Positions 47,117-58,312 of a stretch of 58,312 nucleotides of DNA are shown in pieces. The stretch spans positions 1 through 58,312 of the forward strand of contig LLCB01000345.1 in assembly GCA_001414345.1 (NCBI GenBank). The letters are read 5' to 3'. Made by a program: the position numbers and the translations under genes. Each line of letters starts with the position of its first letter. Positions within the stretch are counted from its first letter, which is position 1. The notes under the pieces are model-generated. The model was not told the origin of the DNA, did no database searches, and saw only the letters and a list, made by a program, of their open reading frames with translations. Origin of the DNA: Hymenoscyphus infarciens. Taxonomy: Eukaryota; Ascomycota; Leotiomycetes; Helotiales; Helotiaceae.

Positions 47117-49449
47117 TTAGACCTTACTCTCCTCCTTCTCCCCAACCCTCTCAACCGTAGCCTCAACATGCTCAGTCATCAACTCCTTAACCCCCTTCAA
47201 AAACCCAACAGCCACAAGCGCCAGAACAACAAACGGAATAATACTACTCCACGCCAAACGATACGCGCTCGCATAAACGCTATGACTAGCGTCCGTGGCG
47301 ACCTTCAAGATCCCCCCATTTATACCTGGAATCTTCTCAAATCCAAGTCCACTTTCGAAAGCTTCGAGGAGTTCGGCCACAGAACGTGAGGGAAGCCCGG
47401 CTTCGATGGCTACGCGGGAGACGGTACTGGCGTATGAACGTGTGATTTTGCTGTTGATGATCGTGTTGAGGACTGCGGAGCCGAATGCGCCACCCAATGC
47501 ACGAGCTGAGAATGCGAGGCCGGTTGCTGTTGAGAGAAAGGCGTGGGGTGATGTGAATTGTACGAGGGCTGGCAATAGAGAGAGAGGTCCTGCTTGACCG
47601 ATGGCAGCTGTGGGTATATGTTAGAGATGGTAGGGAAAGTGAAATTGAGCAGTGTGGGGCCAAGTTGGGATCTTCTTACAAATTATGTTGAATCCTATTT
47701 GAGCATGGTTCATGGCGGGGGTAATGTTCGCGTAGCAGATACACCTGAGCATGATTAATTTTGCATCTTGCCAGAGGAAAAACGGTACTTACACAACCAA
47801 GAAAAGGACAAAAGTAACAAAAACAGGGGTTTTCAAATCCTTTTTCCAAGTAGCGTAAAGACTTTTTCTCGTTAGCTTGAAATGAAGATATAGCTGCTCA
47901 GTCTTGGGTCATAGCCAATTACCTAATTGGAATGGGCATGAAGAGGACCACAGCCTGAAATGAGAGTTGCCGAACAGAAATCCTCCAAGCTGTAGACTCG
48001 AATCCGAGATTGAGAACAATCAATGGAGTGATACTGTTTACGGCACTGTAGAAGATCCAACTATATCGTGTTAGTTTGTACGTATCATGAGTAGGTTGGA
48101 TTGTCACTTTACCCTTCTACAGCAAACGCGAAGACAGAAAGTCCGAAGTTTGGGCCGCCTCTGAAAAATACGTGGGCAACAAGACCATCATTTCTTCCCT
48201 TCCATTCTGAAATGTCAAGTTAGCTCAAACAAATACCCCCAATGACGAAATTACTTGCCATAAAGAACAAACAAAAGCAAGCAAACAAGACCAATCGTCA
48301 AGGGCGCGACGACATGCTTATCATGCCATTCGTAGACACCACCTACCCAATCCAAAGCCAAGAGCATCAGGGTGGCACTAACGATGAACAGAAAAGAACC
48401 AATTGGATCACAAGCCCAAAAGAGGTTTCTCCAAGATAGCCTTTCGGCTTCAGTCTTCTTTTTTGGGTGATAGAAAAACAATAACCCGAAAATCGTGAGG
48501 GCAAAGAATCCGGATTGAATCCAGAAAATAGTTCTCCATCGTGAAACACCCGCACTTGTGGCTTTTCCAGCACTAAGGCTTGCGATTCTGTGGAGTATTA
48601 GCTCAGTACTGACAAGATTAAAAGCTGAAGACCGTACATGCCGCCTGAACTGCCCGCTAAACCAGAAAGCCCGTTTGCAATAGCCCTATATTTGAGGGGC
48701 AGGACTTCGGATGGTATAGCCTGAACGATTGCACTGGTCGCAAGCATACAACCAACAAGTATGCCACCACCAACTAAAATGCTCATACTATCAGCTCTGG
48801 CAGAAATTATGGCCCCTACGAAAGAGAGAACGGTAGGGCCAATGGCAAGCCACTTTCTGTCCATAACATCTGAGAGTCGACCAACGAGTGGCGAAAGAAC
48901 ACTTTGCATAAGGAGAGGGCCCTGGGTGTACATTAGAGTGCTGGTATTTGACAAAGTCAATAGAGGGACAAGCCTGAATGATCCAACCGGCGATTGCGGG
49001 ATCGCCCAAGTCCCTGATGATGAATCCTATCACAGAGCCTGCTGCAACCACAACATAAACCTGCGTCATGATTCTTTTGGCATTTCAGCACAATCGCTCT
49101 CATTATGTATGATTTCTTTTGCTTGAACGGGGTATTGGAGGGGAGTGGGAAAAGCTTACGCGAAGCAACTGACACTAATTGAGTACAGTAGCTGTCAGCT
49201 TACAATTTCAACGACGTCGAAGGAGATAAAATTGGAGATGGCAACTTACAGAACAACGACCCAAGATCTCCATGTTAGGTTAATATGGCGGTCATCTCGG
49301 TATGAATCAACTCTAACAAGAACTGGTCCCAAGGCAACAGTCTTATCCCGCACATCTTCTGTTGTTGAAACCTCAATTTCCGGGTCAACTTTAGGATTAC
49401 TTCCAGTACCTGCCCCATTGCTTACAACCTCATTTGTTGACTGACCCAT
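47117..49449 (-). CDS. TRI12-type MFS transporter, ten exons
   Basis: Exons are 49449-49250, 49174-49160, 49073-48974, 48921-48638, 48587-48259, 48206-48113, 48060-47923, 47867-47793, 47744-47680 and 47607-47117. They total 1791 nt, 596 residues, the usual length for the fungal trichothecene efflux pump-like family (PF06609, DHA2-type with about 14 membrane segments). The product should be a plasma-membrane proton-coupled exporter of toxins, metabolites or siderophores; the substrate is unknown. Visible marks are VVVAAGSVIGFIIRDLG, GPLLMQSVLSPLVGRLSDVMDRK (motif A-like), HVFFRGGPNFGLSVFAFAVEGW, TPVFVTFVLFLVV, and SARALGGAFGSAVLNTIINSK in the C-terminal half. Donors of introns 3 and 5 are GC, not GT, and exon 2 is 15 nt; each is required to keep the family sequence in frame. 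No neighbouring cluster genes are seen. Confidence 0.9.
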
Positions 49450-49795
49450 CTTGAAGCTGTTGAATGGTTGATTAATTTCTGATACTAGATCATGTAGATA
49501 TTAAAACTAAACTCTATGGCGCCACCACTTCGACCTCGGAATTATTAGAACAAAACCTTGAGGTAAAAAAGAGTTTAAGCATACCACTGCAGCTACGACA
49601 GCTTTTTAGAAGCTGTCGGTATTGCTTCCTTTATCCACATTTACCCCGCCCCTTGAACCCCCGAGCAAAAGAAGGCAGGTTCACACCATATGCATGTAGA
49701 ATAACTGAGCGGTGGCCTTTCTAAGACACGTACGCTATGATAAGATTCCACTCTCATCTAGGCTAAGAAGACATAAAGCGCTATTACACGTACGT
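49450..49795. promoter_or_regulatory. Upstream region of the MFS transporter gene with 9-bp hairpin
   Basis: About 345 bp of ordinary sequence before AT-rich DNA resumes. A perfect inverted repeat CGACAGCTT-tttag-AAGCTGTCG lies at 49596-49618, about 150-170 bp before the ATG. It could be a dimeric factor site or a cruciform; no known motif is assigned. Confidence 0.4.
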
Positions 49796-51130
49796 TGTTT
49801 TATATAGTAGAATTAGTTACTAGAGAATAAATAGGGTACTAGTACTAGCTAGATATATAGTACTATTATCTTTAAAAGATTAATTTTTTTAATAGATAAA
49901 AAGGCTATAATTTTTTATATCTACTATATATCTAGAATATATCTTTATAAATTAATAACCTTTAATTCCCTACTATATTATTTCTCTTACCTAGGCTAAA
50001 AGAAATATAATTATATAATAATAGTAAGTAGAACTCTTAAAAAAGAAGAATATAAAAGATAACTTATAAAGGTTAGAATCCCTTAGTTAATAGTTATAAA
50101 AAGATAGGTATTCCTATACTAACCCCTCTTCTCTACCTAAACTATAAGAGGCTAAACTATCTTAAAAAGTATTAAAAAGAAGAAGAGATAGAAGAAATAG
50201 AAGTCTAAGATATAAAAGGAAACTATTACTAAAAATAGAAACAGTTCTACCTAAAGTATAAAAGAATCTATATTAATACTAAAGAGGGAATATAATATTT
50301 ACTCCTTAAAATTAGAGTCTTCGATTTTAATAATAATTATTAAAGCCTTAGAAGATACTAGGGTATAGAGGTAAACCTTCTTTAATAGTAATATTATATT
50401 ATCTTTAAGATTCTTCTATTAATACTTTCTCTTTAACTTCTTAACTTATAACTATCTAATAGATTAGTTAGACTTAATAAAATATAGTTCTTAGGTAGAT
50501 TATCTACCTTATTAGACTTAATTATATTAGTAACGTCTAGCCTTATATTATTATAGAACTTCTTAAGCTTTAAAAATTAGTATTAACTTATTTAAGTTAT
50601 TATTTAGCTAAAGCTTACTACTATAATACTCTATTTAATATAGTTCTTTTATAAACTCTCCTCGTAGTCTTTAGCTATAGTAGATAACTCTTCTTTTTAT
50701 TTCTTAATTTCGTAGAGTAGGATTATAAGGTCCTCTTATTCGTATACTTAGGCTTTTAAATTATTAGAGGTAGTATAAAGCTTATTAAATTTAGCTTATA
50801 ACTTAATAGAGAATAATTTACATAGGAATTACTACTACTAAACAGCTCTCTTTATAAAGAAGAACTACTTATTCTTATTAAATTATTAGTCGTCTATACT
50901 ATTAAAGCCTATATTAAAGTCGGTTTAGCTTAGCTTTAAGAGGATCTTTTAAATAAGGTCTTTATAGTTAATAGAAGACATTTCTATAAAGTAATTAGAT
51001 GATTTATATATAGAAGTGAATAAATATAATAAGATACTTATAAGTAAAGTATAAAGAGTCTCTTAAGAGAATTTAAAGATAAAGGAAGAGTATAGGTATA
51101 ATGTTAAGAGTATAAAGGTAAGAATAGAGT
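49796..51130. other. RIP-altered sequence, unclassified
   Basis: An abrupt shift to AT-rich sequence near 49.8 kb. Frames are filled with TAA/TAG. No LTR, TIR or domain is recognised. Confidence 0.5.
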
Positions 51131-51136
51131 AACTTA

Positions 51137-51353
51137 AAAGGCGATAGTAGAGCTAGATACGATAGTAAGAGAGTAAAGGCAATAGTAGAGCTAGATATAA
51201 TAGTAAGAGAGTAAAGGCGATAATAGAGCTAGATATAATAGTAAGAGTATAAAGGCGATAGTAGAGCTAGATATAATAGTAAGAGTATAAAGGTAATAGT
51301 AGAGCTAGATATAATAGTAAGAGCGTAAAGGTAATAGCGGAGCTAGTAGTACT
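51137..51353. repeat. 38-bp minisatellite, about 5.7 copies
   Basis: A unit beginning AAAGG(C/T)(G/A)ATAGTAGAGCTAGATA starts at 51137, 51175, 51213, 51251, 51289 and 51327, exactly 38 bp apart each time. Copies differ by transitions. As 38 is not a multiple of three, it does not encode a repeated peptide in one frame. Confidence 0.9.
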
Positions 51354-54300
51354 AGTAGAGCGGAGATATAATAATTATAATACTAAGCTAGAGCGCGGTT
51401 ATAGAATAAGTTATTAAGCTTTTAAGAGAGATAGGAATAAGAGAAGAGTTATATAAGTAAAAGGGAACAGAGTTAGGTTATAAATTTAAAGTTAAGGAAG
51501 TGTAAAGTAAAGTAGAGAAGAACGTCTAGGTTTATATTAATACCTCTAGTTAGCTTAAAATCTTTTTATTAATATATAATATTACTTAAGGTCTTCTTTA
51601 AATAAATTACTCTTTACTTTAGATTCTTCCTTATCTAATCTTATAAACTACTAAAACTCTTCTAATAAATAGTCTATAAAGCTTTAAAAGCATTCCTTAA
51701 TTTTAATAGAGTAGTAAGAGTATAGTTTTAAGAGCTTTATAATTAAGGTTTTATAAAGTAAGTATATTACTAGTAATATTAATATACTATTTTCTTCTTA
51801 ATATTTATACGCTCTTCTCTCTTATAGTAAATCTACTAAGAGTAAAGAAAACTACTATCTATTTACTTACCTAAATCTATTATAAGCTTAGAAAATTATT
51901 ATCTACTTATAAACCTTTCTAAATCTATTAAAAGTAAAGAAATTATTAATTACTTAGACTTACCTTATCTAATAAGCTTTACTTACTTTAGAGGTAAGAG
52001 TAGAGCTAAATAATTATTCTCTTTTAAACTATCTAAATATAATAAAAGTAAAGAAACTATCGTTCTCTTATAAAGTAAACTAATCCTATTAAAGCCTTAA
52101 AGAATAATTACTTCTTATTTATCTACGGTTTATACTATAATACCTCTTTAAATTCTCTAAGTAAATTAAGAATTTACTTTCTAAAAACCTTATCTAACTA
52201 ATTAGAAAGGTTAAATATAATATTAATAATTTAAGATATATTAGCCTTTACTCTTATATTAAGAAGTTTAATCTTACTTATTCTTACTATTACTTTACTA
52301 TCTACCTACTCTAGCTAGTTAGTAAAAACATAAAAGTATTTTATATTAATATAATATAAATAAATATATATTTCCCTCTTTAGTATTTTCTTTCCTTTTA
52401 TAGATTAAGACTTTTAAGAATTTTAGAATAAGCTAGTAAAACTAGGCTTAGGAGCCGTTAAAGGGTTTAGCTATATTAGTTATAATTATAAATAAGTAGA
52501 TGTTAAAAGTATATTAGTATTTAAATTTATTAATTTATTCTTATTTATATCTTATTTATCCTTCTTTTATACCTTATCTTTAAATTTAAAAGCCTAATTA
52601 CTCTTACTTCTTAAAAAGTCTTATATAATATCTAGATAAATCCCCACTTTTAATAGGTCTAGTAACTTATAAGCATAGGTATAATATAGTAAAGTAGAGG
52701 AATAATCTTATATAAGCTAGATAAATACCTCTATAGTTTTCCTCTCTAGTCCTTTATACTCTATAAGAATCTCTACTATAAATATACTAAAAGTAAACCT
52801 AAGTAATTTATTTAAGAGTTTTAAAGCTTTTAAAACACTTTTAAATAGTTTAAAGTTAGTATAAGATTTCTTAAACCCTTTATAACTATTAAGATATATA
52901 TAAGAAATAAGCTACCTTTCGATTTTAGTATATATATTATAATTAATTAAGTTCTTCTTAGTATACTCTTATTTATTAAAGGTTACTAGATATAAGCTAT
53001 AATAGATTTTATTAAACTTAAGATCTATTCCTTTAATAATTCTATTATAAATAAATGTTTTATATTAATAGATATAAGAGAGAGAGGGCGGTTTAGAAAT
53101 AAGTTTTAATATCTTATTAACTATAGCTAAGGTTTTCTAGTATTAATTATAGAAGTAAGATATAGACAAAATCTTAAAACTATTATATATAGCTTTATTA
53201 ACTATAATAAAAGTTAATTGTTTTAGACTAACCTCGTCTAAAAGTAGTACTAAAAGCTCGGTTAGAGGGATAAGGTAGGGCTTAGAGAGGTTGTTAATAT
53301 TAGTGTTAGTAGATGGTTTAAAATTGTCTAAGTTAAGTTTAACTATTTATATAAACTTATTAAAAAAGAGATTAAATAGCTTCTAATATCTATACTTTAT
53401 AAGAGTTCTTATTATTTCTAAGCTCTTTAGCTAATATATAACTTTAAAGAGTATAAGATAATTCTATTATAAGGTATCTTTTATATTCTTTCTATAAATA
53501 TAGGAGATAATAATAGTATAAAATTTATAATAATATTCTAATTCCTTAGTACTAGAGTGTTTTACTATTTAATTATCTTTAAGTTATACTATTTAAATTT
53601 ATATTAAAGCTCTAGCTATAAAAGTATTAGATCCTAATCTACTTAGTCTTTATAATTCTAATATAGTTCTATTATTAGCTTTTCTCTTTTTACTTATACT
53701 AGTAAGGTCTAATATTATATTATCTATCTTAAAGGAAGGGGTAGAGAATATCTTAATAGTAGAGGGATAATATAGATAGGAGATTTTAAGTAAATTTTAG
53801 TTATTAAGAAAGTATATTATTAAGTATACTAGAGAATTATTTATAATCTTTTTTAGATTTTCTATAGTTAAGAGGCTTAGGTAAATTTTATCTTAAACAT
53901 CTAGTTATAGTTTAAGTAGAACGTATCTTAAGAAAGAGGATTTTTTATATATACTTAGTATATAGTAGTACTTTCTCTATCTATAGATTAATTAAGAGAA
54001 TTTTATATTAGAGGGTAGTATAGAGTACTTATATTAGTTAATTTAATAGACGTAGATTACTACTTATTTTCTAAAACCGAGCTTAATATCTAGTTAGGTT
54101 AGTTTTACTATATCCTTATATAGAGTAAAAGACCTACTTCTAGATTTTAAGTACTAGGTAAGAGTCTATACTCTAGTAGCTTAGAGAAGGGTGTCTAAAA
54201 CTTAGATTCGACTAGATTAGTAATCTAAACTATAGCTAGTTCTCTAATATAATAAATTAAAAAGTAAAATAATTAAAAAGGATAAGGCTAAAGTTAGTAT

Positions 54301-55200
54301 AATTATATACTATAGATATTAATAGTAGTATTAGATTCTATAAGGTTTTCTATCTAAGATAATAGTATTAGTATAAGACTAGTTAGCTATAAAGAAGATA
54401 TATAGTTTAAATAAGGCTAAAGTTAAGAGAAAGGTTTAGTATAATCCTAAGAAGAATCCTCTAAGAAAAGAAATATAGGTCTAATACGTCTAACCTCTTT
54501 ATATCTAGTCTCTATACGTTTATGTTTATCTTCTATACTATCTACTCTAGAGTATTAAGATATTATAAAACCTTATAACTTATAACTTTAGATTACTCGA
54601 GGTTAAGTAGTATAAAAGTTTAATTAAGAGAGTTTTAAAAGAGAGAGTAGTTATAATTTTAAGAGTTATAATTATATATATTAGAAACGTAGAACTTAGG
54701 TATATAAGAGGAGTTAGGAGTATAAGAGTTAGACTTAGAGTTATAAGAGTTAGAATACTTAAAGTTATAATTATATAAACCTTAAAAGGAATTATATAAG
54801 CCTTGAAAGGAATTATATATATCTTAGAACATAGAAAATTTATAGTAATTATAAGCTTAGAATTTATAGTTAGAGAGATATTAAGAGGTAGAGTAATTAT
54901 AGGTGTCTTAAGAAGAGTAATTATAAGTAGCTAAGTAGTATTAAGATTAAAATACTATTTATCTTTATTTACTTCTACTTTTACTACCTCTACTACTTCT
55001 TATATAGCTAATACTACTATTATTTACTACTACTTTAATATAGTTACTATAAGTTATAAGTTATCTTTCTTATATACTCTTATAGATTTCTCTAAAACTA
55101 AGCTCTCTTATTCTAAAATGTCTAAAAAATTTAAGAGCTAGGCTAGATAACTATATAGATAAGTAAAGCTTTTAGAAGGCTTATAGAACAGATTCCTTAC
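51354..55200 (-). pseudogene. RIP-degraded minus-strand coding relic, family unknown
   Basis: From about 55.2 down to 51.5 kb, one or more minus-strand frames give long runs interrupted mainly by TAA/TAG, with Tyr, Ile, Lys and Asn in excess, the pattern left by RIP on a gene. A part at about 54.64-54.94 kb reads as an Asn/Tyr/Ser-rich run (for example SYIPKFYVSNIYNYNS), likely His/Asn/Gln-rich before mutation. No LTR or TIR was found around it. I do not recognise the family; a large repeat-borne gene is likely because RIP needs duplicated sequence. Confidence 0.35.
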
Positions 55201-55945
55201 CTACTCTCTATAGTTTATAGTGTTATTTATATATAGGTGGCTATTAATACCCTACTTCTAGTATAGTAGTAGAGATTCTAATTTACTTATCTTAAAAGAT
55301 ATTAGAGAGGTAATTAATATTTATATTAATTTAAAGACAGATAATAGAAGTTATACTTTATTAGAATCTATAATACGTTCTATAATATAGGGTTTTTATA
55401 TATATTATTATAAGTTAAGCTAGTTATTTAGAACTAGTCTAGGTTTTAAGACATTATAAGAAGGCTTTATAGATATATTCTTATATACTTTATAAGGAAA
55501 TACGTAGCACTTCTATTATTATTTAATAAAATATTAAAGAGATAGGTAATTTCTTAGTATTATTTAACAGAGGTAATATAGCATAAGTTAATTATAATAA
55601 TAAGAAATATAATAGGGTAGTAAAAGGAAATAAAATAGACTTTATACTATACTAACCTTTAGGTTAATTATATACTATTTATATTTTAAAATAATTTAAT
55701 ACTATATTAAATAAGGAATTAAAATCTAACTAAAGTTTATAAATAGAGATCGAGATTAATAAATTAAAATTAAGGCTAATAAATTATTATATAAGGTTAA
55801 ATATAGTAAATTATATAATATAGTTTAAAAGAATAAAGAAAAATCGCCTAGGTAATTAATTCTTATAATAAAGCTAGATAGAAACTAGTATCTAAGAACA
55901 TAGATAAGACCTAAGTAGAGGCTTATTACACTATACTTTTAATAC
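55201..55945. other. AT-rich spacer before the satellite
   Basis: RIP-like AT sequence without a recognised feature. The satellite's palindromic core begins to appear from about 55.97 kb. Confidence 0.4.
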
Positions 55946-55959
55946 TACTCTAATCTATG

Positions 55960-58312
55960 CTATTTCTATATAGTTCTATTTATTAGAACTTATTCTAATA
56001 ATAAAGCTAAGTAATTAGTACTAATAATTAGAACTTATTATTAAGTACTAGAATAAGTTCTAATAAATTAAACTTATTATTTAGAAATATTAGAATAGAT
56101 TTAAATAATTAGAATTTATTATATACTACTAGAATAAGTTCTAATAAATAGAACATCTTATATAGAGTTATTAGAATAGGATCTAATAATTAGAACTTAT
56201 TATCTAGAGATATTAAAATAGGTTCTAATAATTAGATAGTATTATCTACTACTAGAATAAGATCTAATAATTAGAACTTATTATTTACTACTAGAATAAG
56301 TTCTAATAATTAGAACTTATAACTTATAACTTATTACTAGAATAAGTTCTAATAAATAGAACTTATAACTTATAACTTACTAGTAGAATAAGTTCTAATA
56401 ATTAGAACTTATAACTTACTCCTAGAATAAGTTCTAATAATTAGAACTTATAACCTATTCTTAGAATAAGTTCTAAGAATTAGAACTTATAACTTACTCC
56501 TAGAATAAGTTCTAATAATTAGAACTTATAACTTATAACTTACTAGTAGAATAAGTTCTAATAATTAGAACTTATAACCTATTCTTAGATTAAGTTCTAA
56601 TAATTAGAACTTATAACTTACTCCTATAATAAGTTCTAATAATTAGAACTTATAACTTATAACTTACTACTAGAATACGTTCTAATAATTAGAACATATA
56701 ACTTACTACTAGAATAAGTTCTAATAAATAGAACTTATAACTTATTACTTATTACTAGAATAAGTTCTAATAAATAGAACTTATAACTTATAACTTACTA
56801 TTAGAATAAGTTCTAATAAATAGAACTTATAACTTCCTACTAGAATAAGTTCTAATAATTAGAACTTATAACTTGTAACTTATTACTAGAATAAGTTCTA
56901 ATAAATAGAACTTATAACTTAGTACTAGAATAAGTTCTAATAATTAGAACTTATAACTTAGTACTAGAATAAGTTCTAATAATTAGAACTTATAACTTAT
57001 AAATAGAACTTATAACTTATAACTTACTCCTAGAATAAGTTCTAATAATTAGAACTTATAACTTACTCCTATAATAAGTTCTAATAATTAGAACTTATAA
57101 CTTATAACTTACTACTAGAATAAGTTCTAATAATTAGAACATATAACTTACTACTAGAATAAGTTCTAATAAATAGAACTTATAACTTATTACTTATTAC
57201 TAGAATAAGTTCTAATAAATAGAACTTATAACTTATAACTTACTATTAGAATAAGTTCTAATAAATAGAACTTATAACTTCCTACTAGAATAAGTTCTAA
57301 TAAATAGAACTTATAACTTATAACTTATTACTAGAATAAGTTCTAATAAATAGAACTTATAACTTATAACTTACTATTAGAATAAGTTCTAATAAATAGA
57401 ACTTATAACTTCCTACTATAATAAGTTCTAATAATTAGAACTTATAACTTATAACTTATTCCTAGAATAAGTTCTAATAAATAGAACTTATAACTTACTA
57501 CTAGAATAAGTTCTAATAATTAGAACTTATAACTTATAAATTACTACTAGAATAAGTTCTAATATTTAGAGCTTATAACCTATTCCTAGAATAAGTTCTA
57601 ATAATTAGAACTTATAACTTCGTACTAGAATAAGTTCTAATAATTAGAACTTATCACCTATTCCTAGAATAAGTTCTAATAATTAGCACTTATAACTTAC
57701 TAGTAGAATAAGTTCTAATAATTAGAACTTATAACTTACTCCTTGAATAAGTTCTAATAATTAGAACTTATCGCCTACTCCTAGAATAAGTTCTAATAAT
57801 TAGCACTTATAACTTATAAATAGAACTTATAACTTATAACTTACTCCTAGAATAAGTTCTAATAATTAGAACTTATAACTTATAACTTACTACTAGAATA
57901 AGTTCTAATAAATAGAACTTATAACTTCGTACTAGAATAAGTTCTAATAATTAGAACTTATCACCTATTCCTAGAATAAGTTCTAATAATTAGAACTTAT
58001 AACCTCCTACTAGAATAAGTTCTAATAATTAGAACTTATAACTTATAACTTACTATTAGAATAAGTTCTAATAATTAGAACTTATAGCCTATTCTTAGAA
58101 TAAGTTCTAATAAATAGAACTTATAACCTCCTACTAGAATAAGTTCTAATAATTAGAACTTATAACTTATAACTTACTAGTAGACTAAGTTCTAATAATT
58201 AGAACTTATAACCTATTCTTAGAATAAGTTCTAATAATTAGAACTTATAACTTACTCCTAGAATAAGTTCTAATAATTAGAACTTATAACTTATAACTTA
58301 CTACTAGAATAA
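55960..58312. repeat. Palindromic satellite array, runs off the window end
   Basis: Roughly fifty units of about 39-54 bp are built on a near-perfect palindrome, AAGTTCTAATAATTAGAACTT. They are joined by ATAACTT modules (one or two copies) and a variable TTACTCCTAG/TTACTACTAG/CCTATTCTTAG linker. Variant palindromes with AAATAGAAC are interspersed. The first units (55.97-56.3 kb) are diverged and the later ones homogeneous. A block at about 56.6-56.86 kb recurs 445 bp later. Confidence 0.95.

Noticed and set aside
48974..49069. Reading straight from exon 3 through intron 3 of the transporter (ACPSIDFVKYQ...)
   Set aside because: This continuation leaves the family frame; removing the GC-AG intron restores GPLLMQSVLSP at once.
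55960..58312. CRISPR-like array of short palindromic repeats
   Set aside because: Repeat units are contiguous variants with linkers of a few to about twenty bases and no unique spacers, in a eukaryotic genome; it is a satellite.
1..58312. tRNA or rRNA genes
   Set aside because: I looked for A/B-box-like pairs and rRNA-like conserved stretches and saw none that fold convincingly; a covariance-model scan would be decisive.

Overview
The window looks like a chromosome segment of a filamentous ascomycete (Pezizomycotina; I cannot name the genus). The evidence is short 48-86 nt spliceosomal introns with CTAAC/CTAAT branch sites, fungal gene families, and very AT-rich stretches in which repeat copies differ almost only by C-to-T and G-to-A changes and CA/TG dinucleotides are nearly absent. 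That is the mark of repeat-induced point mutation (RIP). Two ordinary-GC islands (about 6.2-10.3 kb and 45.4-49.8 kb) sit in RIP-degraded transposon sequence.

Layout. 1-5607: LTR elements in tandem sharing an LTR. 5608-6165: irregular ~106-141 bp tandem repeat. 6308-8804: gene island with an APH-like kinase gene (two exons, minus), a small ORF (plus) and a secreted cysteine-free Ser/Thr/Pro-rich protein gene (three exons, minus). 9-12.3 kb: no convincing gene. 12301-12733: PIF/Harbinger-type MITE with TAA target duplications. About 12958-42583: a nest of transposons whose boundaries can be set from target-site duplications (TSDs) and rejoined host sequence. An outer LTR (14135/42583) was entered by a deleted LTR element D (14209-42353). 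D's left LTR was entered by LTR element C (14468-17609). D's right LTR was entered by a LINE (19851-42234). The LINE was entered by a MULE (20621-23902) and by a Ty3/gypsy element B (26376-40271). B was entered by a chromodomain Ty3/gypsy element (28649-34448). 42.6-45.35 kb: RIP-altered sequence with a MITE relic and a 1.4 kb unit flanked by 176-bp direct repeats. 47117-49449: a ten-exon TRI12-type major facilitator transporter gene. 49.8-55.9 kb: RIP relics with a 38-bp minisatellite. About 55.95 kb to the end: a satellite built on a ~21-bp palindrome.

The host genes do not form an obvious pathway. The two most useful results are the resolved nest with relative insertion order, and the transporter gene model, which needs a 15-nt microexon and two GC-AG introns to restore the family's conserved sequence. 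Element C is also notable because its 3' half escaped the mutation that saturates its 5' half. All domain calls in RIP-degraded elements come from reading through stop codons and are pseudogene calls.
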